Shown in pieces: positions 23,630 through 34,879 of a stretch of 64,000 nucleotides of DNA. Location: the NCBI GenBank assembly GCA_963693315.1, contig OY856188.1, positions 153,713,512-153,777,511 of the forward strand, written 5' to 3'. Position numbers and translations under genes: made by a program. The stretch comes from Diogma glabrata (taxonomy: Eukaryota; Arthropoda; Insecta; Diptera; Cylindrotomidae). The stretch's first letter is position 1. Each line of letters starts with the position of its first letter. The notes under the pieces are model-generated. The model ran no database searches and was not told the DNA's origin. It saw only the letters and a list, made by a program, of their open reading frames with translations.

Positions 23630-26546
23630 TTAGGCGCGAATGTCCTTGGAATGATAAACACCTCTACGTTTGGAAACCAGGTCTTCCAGTTCGTAGGAGG
23701 CGCCACCTACCAACCTTATTACTCTGGCTTCAACAAACTTTTGTGCAAGTTTAGCTGATAATTTCTTACCGGCATCACTCAAGATAAAGTTCCTTCGGAA
23801 CACCGTATCCCCAGGTTTAAACAACGTTACTCGAGCTCGTAGATGATAGCGTTCAGCACTTTTGACGAATGCTTCAGCAGTTAAATCAAGAATTCGGATA
23901 CGAATCTTATTGAGATAATCGGGTCGTATAATCGTTTCACCCGGTTCATGAAGGCAATTCAACCGTCGTAGCAGATCATAAGACGAACCATGGGTCACCA
24001 TTGATATTCCAAACATAGCGAAATAGGGGGAGCACTTAAGAGTTTGGTGAAGAGAACAACGTAGTGCACAAGCGATCTCGCTCAAGTGAAGATCCCATTT
24101 AGCATGCTCCTCCTTTAAGTAGGCTCGGATACCGGATAAAACACTTCTATTAACCCGTTCAGAAGCGTTAGCTTGGTGGGAATATAAAGCCAGTAATGTG
24201 TGTTTCACTCCGTGCTTCGCCAAGAAGTCTGAAAACTGTTTTGATTTAAATTGAGTCCCATTATCTCACACAATAACTTCGGGACAACCAAATACGTGAA
24301 AGACATTGGTAGCCAATAGATGACAAATTGGTTCAGCAGTTAGTTTCCGTAAAGGAAATAAAAATGGATATTTAGTAACATGATCTAATACCACAAGAAT
24401 AGCGATATTCCCGGCCTTTGAACGAGGATAAGGGCCAAGAATATCGATATATAATCGCTGACCAATTCGTTCTGTTTTCATCGGAGACACCATGGGAGCA
24501 CGAAGTGGAACATTAGTCGCTTTGATTTCTTTGCAGGTCTTACAATTTCCTATGTACGACTTAACCTGGGTATACATACGAGGCCAATAGTAAAATTTAC
24601 GAATATTATACAGGGTTTTTGCTAGACCTCCATGAGAAGAGGTAGGAGGATTGTGGGCCCTTGCAATACACTCGTCAGTGTATTCCTCGCGTAACCACAA
24701 TTTCCAAACCTCACCCTCTGAAGGAATATCAAGATCTAGACAAGCCAATCGTTTATAAACCCAACCAGAAATTACCTTCAGATCAGGCAATGTACCGTCT
24801 GCTTCGGTAACCAGATTTACCAACTCCAAATATCGAGAAGTGTTGAAGAAAGGGGAATTAAGATCTAATTCAGGCACTGGACATAATTCAGAAATGACGT
24901 CAACAGAGTCACGTCTTGATAGAGTGTCTGGAACTATGTTTAAATTTCCTTTTCGGTACTTAATATCAAAGAAATAACCCTGCAATTTCAAGCTCCAACG
25001 AGCCAATCGACCAGAAAGGTCTTTTTGTTGCATTAACCATTTTAATGAAGCATGGTCAGTTATGATCTTAAAGGCCTGACCCTCGACATACGCTCTAAAC
25101 TTCTTTACTCCCAGTACGGCGGCTAGACACTCTTTCTCACTAGTTGAGTAATTGCGTTGCGCAGAATTCAGTTTCTTGGACATGTACGCTATGGCATGTT
25201 CCATACCGTCCATGTCGCACTGAAGTAATACACAGCCTATACCGTCATTACTAGCATCGCACTGGAGAGTAAAAGGTTTAGTATAGTCGGGGTTTATGAG
25301 GACTGGTGCTGATATGAGAGCATTTTTGAGGTTTATAAATGCTATTTCAGCTTCTGGTGTCCATACGAATTTATTAGAATTTTTCTTCAACAAATCTGAT
25401 ATTGGAAAGGACATAGCAGAGAAATCAGATATAAAACGGCGGTAATAACCCGCCATACCCAGGAATCGTCGAATCTGTTTGGACGTACGCGGTGTAGGAA
25501 ATTTGGAAATGGCCTGAGTTTTATCAGGATCAATTTTTAGCGTACCACCTCCCACGGCATATCCCAAATATTTTACCTCCGGCAAGAGAAACTTACTTTT
25601 TTCCACGTTTATCGTCAAGTTCGCACGTCTAAGACACTGGGAGATATCTTCTAACAGTTTCAGATGGGCCTCAAAGGTATCTGTAACTATTAAAAGATCA
25701 TCCAAGTATACGAAGACGCACGACTTGAGATGTGGAGGAATTACTTGGTCCATTAATTTAGTCATCGTTTGCGGCGCATTGCAAAGTCCGAAGGGCATTC
25801 TTACGAACTGATACAATGGCCGCCCAGGGACCGTAAAAGCAGTTTTCTCTCGGGAGTGTTTTTCTAGAGGTATCTGCCAGAAAGCGTCTTTCAGATCCAA
25901 ACTGGAAATGAAATTACTCTGTGGCAGACGACTCAAGATTCCATCTATCTGTGGAAGGGGGTAAGCATCCTTTTTTGTAACTATATTGACTTTTCTACTA
26001 TCCAAACAAAGGCGGCAGTGGCCGTTTCCACATCAATCACATGTTCTGTCAAATGTGTTCGACCCAGACCCATTTTAGAAAATGATGGTAGAAGTTGAAT
26101 AGTGTTTTGAAGACGTTCCTGATTATCTAAAGACAACTCCGATATTACCGACTCCGTAGTCGAAAGTGTAGGTAAATTAAATACCGGGTTAAACAAGCCA
26201 ATGCGTTAAAGAAATCCATACCCAAGTAAAGATTCTGTGTTAAAGACGGGATAATGTAGACATTCAAGGTTCTGACTTGGTTCATAAATGAAATCTTGGT
26301 TCTTATCAAACCCAAGATCTTCTGCCTTTGGCCATCTGCAGTACGGACTACTGCAGATGAATAAGTCAGAAGGTCTGGGGTTTGCACGATTTCCTTAGCA
26401 AAATCACCACCAATTACAGTCAAGGATGCTCCCATTATCCAATAGTCCGGTATGCTGTTTCCCTAGTAGTGAGACGGTGGCATAAGATCTTACGTCGTTG
26501 GCCAATTTTACAATAGAGGAAATGGTCTTAGTTTTAAACCATTTTT
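23630..26546 (-). pseudogene. Pol pseudogene of copy B (protease, RT, RNase H, integrase)
   Basis: It aligns with the 1,162-residue pol of copy C. RT keeps YLDDLL, RNase H keeps its acidic residues, and the integrase keeps the H2C2 region. Damage: a TGA replaces the Ser codon just before the second catalytic Asp of the integrase (near 24264-24266); about 150 bp encoding the start of RT is deleted at about 26010; frameshifts lie near 26196 and 26430; and similarity ends at 26546 upstream of the protease. The integrase C-terminal part (23630-24223) is open. Confidence 0.9.
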
Positions 26547-26631
26547 GTGATTTATTATTTCAACGTCCTTTAAAAAACAATCATGATATTTAAATTCTTA
26601 TGTACTTAAAAATAAAAATTAAATACATTAC
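26547..26631. other. Left part of the site into which copy C inserted
   Basis: AT-rich sequence ending in TTAC (26628-26631), which is repeated at 42628-42631 after copy C. Before that insertion it was continuous with 42632 onward. Confidence 0.75.
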
Positions 26632-27136
26632 TGTAATGAAGCGCTTTCTCAGTGGCGAACCAATGAGAGTGGCATAGCAGGAAGCGTACCTTGAGTAGTT
26701 TAAAGCCATCACGACTAAGACTCAGCCATCGCGGGTTTGATAGAGTAATACCTGCTACTTCAGCACAAATACAGAAATGTACGCTATTTACGAAAATCTG
26801 CAGAAATGGAAAGAAATACAAGTGGAAAAATGGAGACTCTGGCGACGCCATGGGCGAAAGATCCACGATCACCACGCCCAACCCCTACATTCACTCTCAG
26901 ACGCCCACACACTCACACGTCACACATTCACCCACACATTCGACGACTAGCATGTCCCGATTCAATCTCTGACACGCCCTTTTACACCCATTCACACCCC
27001 CCACCTTAATTAAAAAAAAAATAAAAAAAAAACAAACTGAGTGTACTCACCCCACGATTAATTCCTGACCTCCTATTCCGATTCCATCAGCCTTCCATGG
27101 GTACGCTGGTCACGTTGGAGAATTTCGATGGATAAA

Positions 27137-27556
27137 GCGTTGATTAGAAACGTTATCTGATAATATTGTTGAAGAAAAATGATGAGTAGAAACGATCAAT
27201 AAACTAGTAATCATCAGCGGTAAGTAATGTTGTTGAATAAAACGTTAATTAGAAACGTTAAATGATAATATTGTTGAAGAAAAATGATGAGTAGAAACAT
27301 TCAATAAACTAGTAATCATCAGCGGTAAGTAATGTTGTTGAGTAAAACGTTAATTAGAAACGTTAAATGATAATATTGTTGAATAAATATGATGAGTAGA
27401 AACGTTCAATAAACTAGTAATCATCAGCGGTAAGTAATTTTGTTGAGTAAAACGTTAATTAGAAACGTTAAATGATAATATTGTTGAATAAATATGATGA
27501 GTAGAAACGTTCAATAAACTAGCAATCATCAGCGGTAAGTAATGTTGTTCTTATAA
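27137..27556. repeat. 105-bp tandem repeat in the 3' LTR of copy C
   Basis: Four near-identical units start at 27137, 27242, 27347 and 27452, exactly 105 bp apart. More degenerate relatives continue to about 27960. Confidence 0.9.
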
Positions 27557-28007
27557 ACAATGAATAAATGGTTGTGTAGAAATGTTGAATAAATTTGCAA
27601 TCATTAAACAATTTTATTGAATAAACGTTACGTAGAAACGTTAATTGATATCGTTGTTGCAGTGAATGACCCGTAGGAACATTCCATAAACTGGCAGTCA
27701 GCAGCGTTATATAATGTTGTTCTTATAAACAATGAATAAATGGTTGTGTAGAAATGTTAAATAAATTTGCAATCATTAAACAATTCTATTAAATAAAACG
27801 TGACGTAGAAACGTTAATGGATGACGTTGTTGCAGCAAATGACAAGTAGAACCATTCCGTAAACTGGCAAGCATCAGCGTTGAAGGATTTTGTTGAATAA
27901 AACGTTGAACACAATGATAACGTTGTGAGAAAAAAAAAAATGGTACATAGAAACGTTAAATAAACTTGCAATCAATTAAGCCGAATGCGTTGAAATGTAG
28001 TTGTGGC

Positions 28008-28620
28008 AGGATGCGTTGAAATCAAAAATAAGTGTACCAACACTAGCCAAACTATTTATTGAAATCGAACGGTGACAATTTGTATCAATGATGGGAACGC
28101 AATACGGCAAAACATAATTGTTGACGTATGCGTTGAAATCCAAAACTTGTAGTAAATGGCACCAACACCAGTTAAACTATTCGTTGCAGTATATCTGTAA
28201 TAATTTTGTATCAATGATAGTGAAGTAATACGGCACAAAAGAATAATTGTTGACGTATGCGTTGAAATCCAAACAATGTGACAAATTGTACCAACACTAG
28301 TTAAACTATACGTGCAGGATAACTGTAATAATTTTGTAACAATGATAGTGAAGCAATACGGCAAAAGTAATGGTTGACGTATGCGTTGAAATCCCAAAAA
28401 AATGTGACAAATTGTACCAACACTAGCCAAACCATTCGTTGAAGCATAACTGTAACAACTTTGTAGCAATGATAAGGAAGCAATACGGCAAAAGTAATGG
28501 TTGACGTATGCGTTGAAATCCCAAAGGTAATCAATTGTAACCACACCCGTTAAATTATTCGTTGAAGTATAACTGTAACCAAGTTGTAACAATGATAATG
28601 AAGCGATACGGCAGTAATTA
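28008..28620. repeat. 118-129 bp tandem repeat in the 3' LTR of copy C
   Basis: Five units share GTATGCGTTGAAATCC and the tract AATGATAGTGAAG(C/T)AATACGG. Unit starts lie near 28012, 28130, 28259, 28383 and 28510. Confidence 0.88.
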
Positions 28621-30612
28621 AATGAAAATTTTGTATTATTGGTGTGTCGAAACAGGTATAATAGACGATAGCAACAGCCAAAAACCTGATGCCAATGCTG
28701 AGTTGCACTAACCTACAGTAGTAACCGCCAAAATATTGATACGGCGGATGATGATATTGTGGCCTCATCGTTGAAGGACGTCATATTCCGGCCTTTTTTA
28801 TAATTTGGATCTTGCATCATATTATTAATTTATTCACATCAACATCCAACTTCAAAATAGTACTGCCAATTAAATTTGGTAAATTTCAGAATCACAAATA
28901 AAAATAAACCATTTTTTTTTATGTTATCATAACACAAGTTATCAAATTCCACGACGTTCAATAGAAAATAAAATACAGCATACGTTCATTTAGCATAATA
29001 ACTGTAATCATATTTTGTTACAATTCGATTGTCTATTTAAACAAATACACAACTAATAAATAAGATACATCTTTCTTTTACATAATATAGTAGTTCGAAT
29101 TTATAATATTTATCGTACCTTCTTAAATCTTCGGCAGTCGAAATAATTTAAGTTTTACAAAAAAATAGGACTCATTCAACTGAGTTAAAAACTTTTAATT
29201 AGTACAAACAATTGTTCTACTTAAATTTTAAGAGAAATACGTGGATACAAAATATATTCCACAAAAAAAATATATATTTTAATAGTTAGTCACAATAATT
29301 CCATTTAATTATCACTAAAACATTTATGTCAAAAATAATTAACATTAGGATGATAGCGCGCGTACAGTTTTCGTTACGTCACAAAACATATCAATTTGTT
29401 TTAACTTGCACATATAAATTTTTGACTAAATTGGACTAACTCAGGGATACTAAATACAAACAAATTCAACTAATGGAAATATTGGCACTCACCAAATTTA
29501 ATATTGATTATAATATTTTGTACTACGTAGATTTAATGCAATTTTTTTGCTTGTTGATTTTACGGCACATTATTATAGTGGGCACAACACAAACATATAA
29601 AGATTTTTTTTTGCGTTAACAATTTTACAAATTCATTAATTTTTTTTTTTCTTTGTATGATTCAGAACGGCACACAACATATAAAATTTTTTTTTGTTTT
29701 AAATTTAAACTCACAAATAACTTGCACTATGATTTTTGAAAGTCAACCGGACGGAATGACTATGTGACCATAACCATCACCACGCAAATGTAATAAACTA
29801 AGAGATCTTAATAATTGACAGAGCCGTATTATATAGCCAAAAATTTTTGTCTCGAAAAAACTCGAATACGGTGTTTTGGAAATTAATTTCCATCAAGTTT
29901 TCAATTGTTGGGAATTTTTCAAAATTACACAAAACCGTTCGTTATTTGATACTATTGCACAACGACAAGGTTGTAACACAAAATATTTCCGACACATCAA
30001 CAACATTCACCATTGAATTCAAAATGAATCAAATGCAAAACTATAATCCAGAATCACATTATAGTGAAACGGAAAAATCATTTTGAAAGAAAATAAGACA
30101 ATAGAATGTTTAACAAAAACGAGATATTAAATCGTTGAATGTTGATGACTGGAAAAATACGCACAGCCGACTTAGGGTTCAAAAAAAGTTAGTTGTTTAA
30201 TTACGGTTGATGTTTAGAGAATTCAAACTTTAATAGTATATTGAATGTAACCATAGCGCACGTCATTTTTAGGGTGTTGTAAAATAAAAATATGGATGAT
30301 CTTTAAAGATAATTATTAATTAATTAAAACCAACCAATCTTATATTAGATTAATTAACATATCAAACCAGCGTAATCAGTGCAAAAATCTTTTGGTTTTC
30401 TCACATATGGTCGGTCCAACTATTGAAAATTTAAATGGGGTCTAGGAAAAATAAGGAACTACGGGTTACGGGGACTATAAAAATACGGCTATTGAAGGTG
30501 AATGGATGGGAAACTATTACGCGCGGTACAGGTGAATAAAAAAAAATGAAAACCAATAAATCTGAGACTATAATATACTGGGTTCAGACATTAGCCCAGA
30601 CTATCCATTACA

Positions 30613-31390
30613 GAGCAAGTGCTTTTTGGAAGAGCACTCACGACCAAAAAGAAGTTGAAAAGAGGACTAGACTGGTCGCAAACAGACCTTGTACATCCAC
30701 CTTAGTATGGTGAGGCACTTCAAGATTCTACAAATTAGCAATCAAATCGATCGGTATTATAAACCCAGTCTTAGCAGAAACAAAGTAACAAAGTATCTAT
30801 GATTAAAAAAAACTTTTTGGAGGGGCAACGATAAAATCGGTATTCTACTCTATTGCAAGCGATGGATAACTACAATCTTCCAGACCCAATTTCGGGCAGA
30901 TCTGGGGGTTCCCGAGACTCTAAAGTCACCAAAAAAAAATTTATTCAATCTGCTACAGATCGAAAAATAGAACATCATTGGACTAATTCCTTTAATGAAA
31001 TAGCCGAGACCAGTCCGCTCTTACGTTATGCAGGCTCGCAACCCACACCTGAACCAACACGAGTCTCATGCTTCTCCGACTACGCTAGCCGGGCCACACT
31101 GTTGTACGTTTCCATCCAAATGATTCGGAAGGTTGTTCGCATAGTTTCAAGGTAACCAATTGAACCAAATTCAAATATATTCAATCCCGGAATTTACACT
31201 TATAAATAGTCAAAACAGAAAAAAACAATTTTTGAAACAAGACCCGAACACCACAGCTGATACACGCTTACTGAACTGTGAATTCAAGACGAAACTACCC
31301 TCATATGGTCGTCGATACTCTTGACTTGCAATGGCGGTAAAACACAAGCGAAAGTTACTAACATAGTGACAAAAGAAGTTATCACCGATA
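30613..31390 (-). other. 3' UTR of copy C
   Basis: Non-coding sequence between the pol stop and the 3' LTR. No long polypurine run adjoins the LTR: the coding strand ends in AAGCACTTGCTC just before TGTAATGG. Confidence 0.75.
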
Positions 31391-34300
31391 TTAGGCACGA
31401 ATGTCCTTGGAATGGTAAACACCTCTACGTTTAGAAGCCAGGTCCTCCAGTTCGTAAGCAGCGCTACCTACCAACCTTATTACTCTGGCTTCAATAAACT
31501 TCTGTGCAAGTTTAGCCGATAATTTCTTACCGGCGTCACTCAAAATAAAGTTCCTTCGGAACACCGTATCACCTGGTTTAAACAAAGTTAACCGAGCTCG
31601 TAAATTGTATCTTTCAGCACTTTTGACAAATGCTTCGGCAGTTAAATCAAGAATTCGAATTCGAATCTTATTAAGATAATCCGGTCGCAGAATCGTTTCA
31701 CCTGGCTCAAGAAGACTATTCAGTCGTCTCAGCAGTTCATATGACGAACCATGAGTCACCATAGGTATTCCAAACATTGCGTAATAAGGGGAACATTGAA
31801 GTGTTTGATGCAGGGAACAACGTAGTGCACAAGCGATCTCGCTCAAGTGCAGATCCCATTCAGAATGTTCCTCCTTTAAATAGGCTCTAATACCAGATAA
31901 AACACTTCTATTTACCCGTTCCGAAGCGTTAGCTTGAGGTGAATATAACGCTAGTAATGTATGTTTCACTCCGTGCTTCGCCAAGAAATCTCCAAATAGT
32001 TTAGACTTAAACTGCGTCCCATTATCGGACACAATAACTTCGGGACAACCAAATACGTGAAAGACATTGGTAGCCAATAGATGACAAATTGGTTCAGCGG
32101 TTAGTTTCCGTAAAGGAAATAAAAATGGATATTTAGTAACATGATCTAATACTACAAGGATAGCGATATTCCCGGCCTTTGAACGAGGATAAGGGCCAAG
32201 AATATCGATATATAATCGCTGTCCAATTCGTTCTGTTTTCATTTGGGACACCATGGGAGCACGAAGTGGAACATTAGTCGCTTTGATTTCTTTACAGGTC
32301 TTACAATTTCCTATGTAAGATTTGACTTGGGTATACATCCGAGGCCAATAGTACAATTTACGAATGTTATACAGTGTTTTTGCTAGACCTCCATGAGACG
32401 CGGTAGGAGGATTGTGGGCCCTTGCAATACACTCGTCAGTGTATTCCTCAGGTAACCACAATTTCCAAACCTCACCCTCTGAAGGAATATCGAGATCCAG
32501 ACAAGCCAACCGTTTATAAACCCGACCAGAAATTACTTTCAGATCAGGCAATGTACCGTCTGCTTCGGTAACTAGATTTACCAACTCCAAGTATCGAGAA
32601 GAGTTGAAGAAAGGGGAATTAAGATCTAGTTCTGGCACTGGACATAATTCAGAAATGATATCAACAGAGTCACGTCTTGATAAAGTGTCTGGAACTATGT
32701 TTAAATTTCCTTTTCGGTACTCAATATCAAAGACATAACCCTGCAATTTCAAGCTCCAACGAGCCAATCGACCAGAAAGGTCTTTCTGTTGCATTAACCA
32801 TTTTAATGAAGCATGATCAGTTATGATCTTAAAGGCCTGACCCTCGACATACGCTCTAAATTTCTTTACTCCCAGTACGGCGGCTAGACACTCTTTCTCG
32901 CTAGTGGAGTAATTGCGCTGCGCAGAATTTAGTTTTTTGGACATGTACGCTATGGGATGCTCCATACCGTCCATGTCACACTGAAGCAGTACACAACCTA
33001 TACCGTCGTTGCTAGCGTCGCACTGGAGAGTAAAGGGTTTAGTATAGTCGGGGTTTATGAGGACTGGGGCTGATATGAGAGCATTTTTGAGATTGATAAA
33101 TGCTGTTTCAGCTTCCTGTGTCCATACGAATTTATTAGAATTTTTCTTCAACAAATCTGACATTGGAGAGGACATAGCAGAGAAATCGGATATGAAACGG
33201 CGATAATAACCCGCCATACCCAGGAAACGTCGAATCTGTTTGGACGTACGCGGCGTAGGAAATTCAGAAATGGCCTGAGTTTTATCAGGATCAATTTTTA
33301 ACGTACCACCTCCCACGACATATCCCAAATATTTTACATCCGGCAAGAGAAACTTACTTTTTTCCACGTTTATCGTCAAGTTCGCACGTCTAAGACACTG
33401 GGAGATATCTTCTAACAGCTTCAGATGGGCCTCGAAGGTATCTGTAACTATTAGAAGATCATCCAAGTATACGAAGACGCACGACTTGAGATGTGGAGGA
33501 ATTACTTGGTCCATCAATTTAGTCATTGTTTGCGGCGCATTGCACAGTCCGAAAGGCATTCTTACGAACTGATACAATGGCCGCCCCGGGACCGTAAAAG
33601 CAGTTTTCTCTCGGGAGTGTTTTTCAAGAGGTATCTGCCAAAAAGCGTCTTTCAGATCCAAACTGGAAATGAAATTACTCTGTGGCAGACGACTCAAAAT
33701 TCCATCAATCTGTGGAAGGGGGTAAGCATCCTTTTTGGTGACTGTATTGACCTTTCGGCTATCCAAACAAAGACGATTCTTCCCGGGTTTGCGAATTAAA
33801 ACCACTGGGCTCGACCATGGACTGTTTGAAACCTCTATGATACCCAGAGATAACATTCTATCCAGTTCTTCTCCCATCAGTCTCTCAATGGCGGGCGATA
33901 TTGGGTAGTGTCGTTGCTTGATGGGAGCTGCAGTGCCCACATCAATAACATGTTCTAACAGATGTGTTCGACCCAGACCCATTTTCGAAAATGATGGTAG
34001 AAGTTGGATAGCGTTTTGTAAGCGTTCCTGGTTGTCCATAGACAAATCTGAAATTACTGACTCTGTAGTCGAAAGTGTAGGTAAGCTAAATAATGGGTTA
34101 AACAAGCCAAAAGCATTAAAGAAATCTATACCTAAGTATAGATCTTGCGTTAAAGACGGGATAACGAAGACGTCCAGGGTTCTGACTTGGTTCATAAATG
34201 AAATCTTTGTTTTTACAAATCCCAGGATCTTCTGCCTTTGGCCATCGGCAGTACGAACTACTGCAGATGAATAAGTCAGGAGGTCTGGAGTTTGCACGAT

Positions 34301-34879
34301 TTCTTTAGCAAAATCACCACCAATTACAGTCAAGGACGCTCCACTATCCAACAGTCCAGTATGTTGTTTACCCAATATTGACACGGTGGCATAAGATCTC
34401 ACATCGTTGGCCAATTTCACAATGGAGGAAATGGTTTTGGATTTAAACAGATGTCGTTGTTGCCAATAAATACGAGAACGGAGCGCAGAGCGCGATGGAA
34501 GTTTCAAAGAGGATAATGAATCGACAAATATGGTTGCGCGTATTTTCAGGTATTCGTTCAATCGTTGTTGGAACGATTTGATTTTGGTCCATAATGGAGG
34601 CGGTTCAGTATGATCGGGTGTTCGTTTCAATAATTTCACATTAGTATCATGAGTGGGTACTAATGTAACCGAAGTAGTAATTAACGGGTGTTCTATCAGA
34701 TTGGAAGTTGAGGTTCGGTTCGACCGTGTATCGGGTACAAATAGGTTAGTGGGAGTGGTAGATGACACAACCGAGGGATCAGGAGATAAATCGAATTTGG
34801 TCTCAGATGATTCTAAGACAGGTCCTGGGAGCGAGAAAAGGTGTTGGGATTCTGGCCCCCCCTTCGGTTTCCCCGACAA
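31391..34879 (-). CDS. Pol of copy C: protease, reverse transcriptase, RNase H, integrase
   Basis: The frame is open for 1,162 codons from TTG 34879 and has no ATG near its start. It begins just after a TGA and overlaps gag by 67 nt in the -1 frame, so it is expected as a Gag-Pol fusion. Domains: aspartic protease with LLDSGAS (Asp178); RT (about 330-510) with SLDLKDAFWQI and YLDD at 471-474; RNase H (about 617-735; Asp621, Glu663, Asp688, Asp731); H2C2 zinc finger (His822, His829, Cys859, Cys862); and integrase core with Asp892, Asp952 and Glu987. The C terminus is basic (RRGVYHSKDIRA), with no chromodomain recognised. All catalytic residues are present, so this copy could be active. Confidence 0.96.
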   Translation of the reverse strand: MSGKPKGGPESQHLFSLPGPVLESSETKFDLSPDPSVVSSTTPTNLFVPDTRSNRTSTSNLIEHPLITTSVTLVPTHDTNVKLLKRTPDHTEPPPLWTKIKSFQQRLNEYLKIRATIFVDSLSSLKLPSRSALRSRIYWQQRHLFKSKTISSIVKLANDVRSYATVSILGKQHTGLLDSGASLTVIGGDFAKEIVQTPDLLTYSSAVVRTADGQRQKILGFVKTKISFMNQVRTLDVFVIPSLTQDLYLGIDFFNAFGLFNPLFSLPTLSTTESVISDLSMDNQERLQNAIQLLPSFSKMGLGRTHLLEHVIDVGTAAPIKQRHYPISPAIERLMGEELDRMLSLGIIEVSNSPWSSPVVLIRKPGKNRLCLDSRKVNTVTKKDAYPLPQIDGILSRLPQSNFISSLDLKDAFWQIPLEKHSREKTAFTVPGRPLYQFVRMPFGLCNAPQTMTKLMDQVIPPHLKSCVFVYLDDLLIVTDTFEAHLKLLEDISQCLRRANLTINVEKSKFLLPDVKYLGYVVGGGTLKIDPDKTQAISEFPTPRTSKQIRRFLGMAGYYRRFISDFSAMSSPMSDLLKKNSNKFVWTQEAETAFINLKNALISAPVLINPDYTKPFTLQCDASNDGIGCVLLQCDMDGMEHPIAYMSKKLNSAQRNYSTSEKECLAAVLGVKKFRAYVEGQAFKIITDHASLKWLMQQKDLSGRLARWSLKLQGYVFDIEYRKGNLNIVPDTLSRRDSVDIISELCPVPELDLNSPFFNSSRYLELVNLVTEADGTLPDLKVISGRVYKRLACLDLDIPSEGEVWKLWLPEEYTDECIARAHNPPTASHGGLAKTLYNIRKLYYWPRMYTQVKSYIGNCKTCKEIKATNVPLRAPMVSQMKTERIGQRLYIDILGPYPRSKAGNIAILVVLDHVTKYPFLFPLRKLTAEPICHLLATNVFHVFGCPEVIVSDNGTQFKSKLFGDFLAKHGVKHTLLALYSPQANASERVNRSVLSGIRAYLKEEHSEWDLHLSEIACALRCSLHQTLQCSPYYAMFGIPMVTHGSSYELLRRLNSLLEPGETILRPDYLNKIRIRILDLTAEAFVKSAERYNLRARLTLFKPGDTVFRRNFILSDAGKKLSAKLAQKFIEARVIRLVGSAAYELEDLASKRRGVYHSKDIRA

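Larger units (their letters stand above)
19239..26546 (-). mobile_element. RING-Gag Gypsy family, copy B, 5'-truncated and decayed
   Basis: On the minus strand this retains a broken pol, the 3' UTR and a complete 3' LTR. Similarity to copy C starts in the protease region at 26546 and continues to the LTR end. The gag, leader and 5' LTR are missing. It carries nonsense, indel and deletion damage and a 3,615-bp LTR different in length from that of copy C, so it is older. Confidence 0.88.
26632..30612 (-). repeat. 3' LTR of copy C (3,981 bp)
   Basis: Equal in length to 38647-42627 and identical by eye. It contains two tandem-repeat blocks and a CA-rich tract (26880-26945). It has no convincing gene: the 178-codon minus-strand frame at 28056-28592 only translates the second repeat block. 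Confidence 0.96.

Noticed and set aside
28056..28592. 178-codon minus-strand frame in the LTR of copy C (also at 40071-40607)
   Set aside because: It is the translation of five tandem-repeat units whose length drifts, and it has no domain or start context. The two copies are identical only because the LTRs are.
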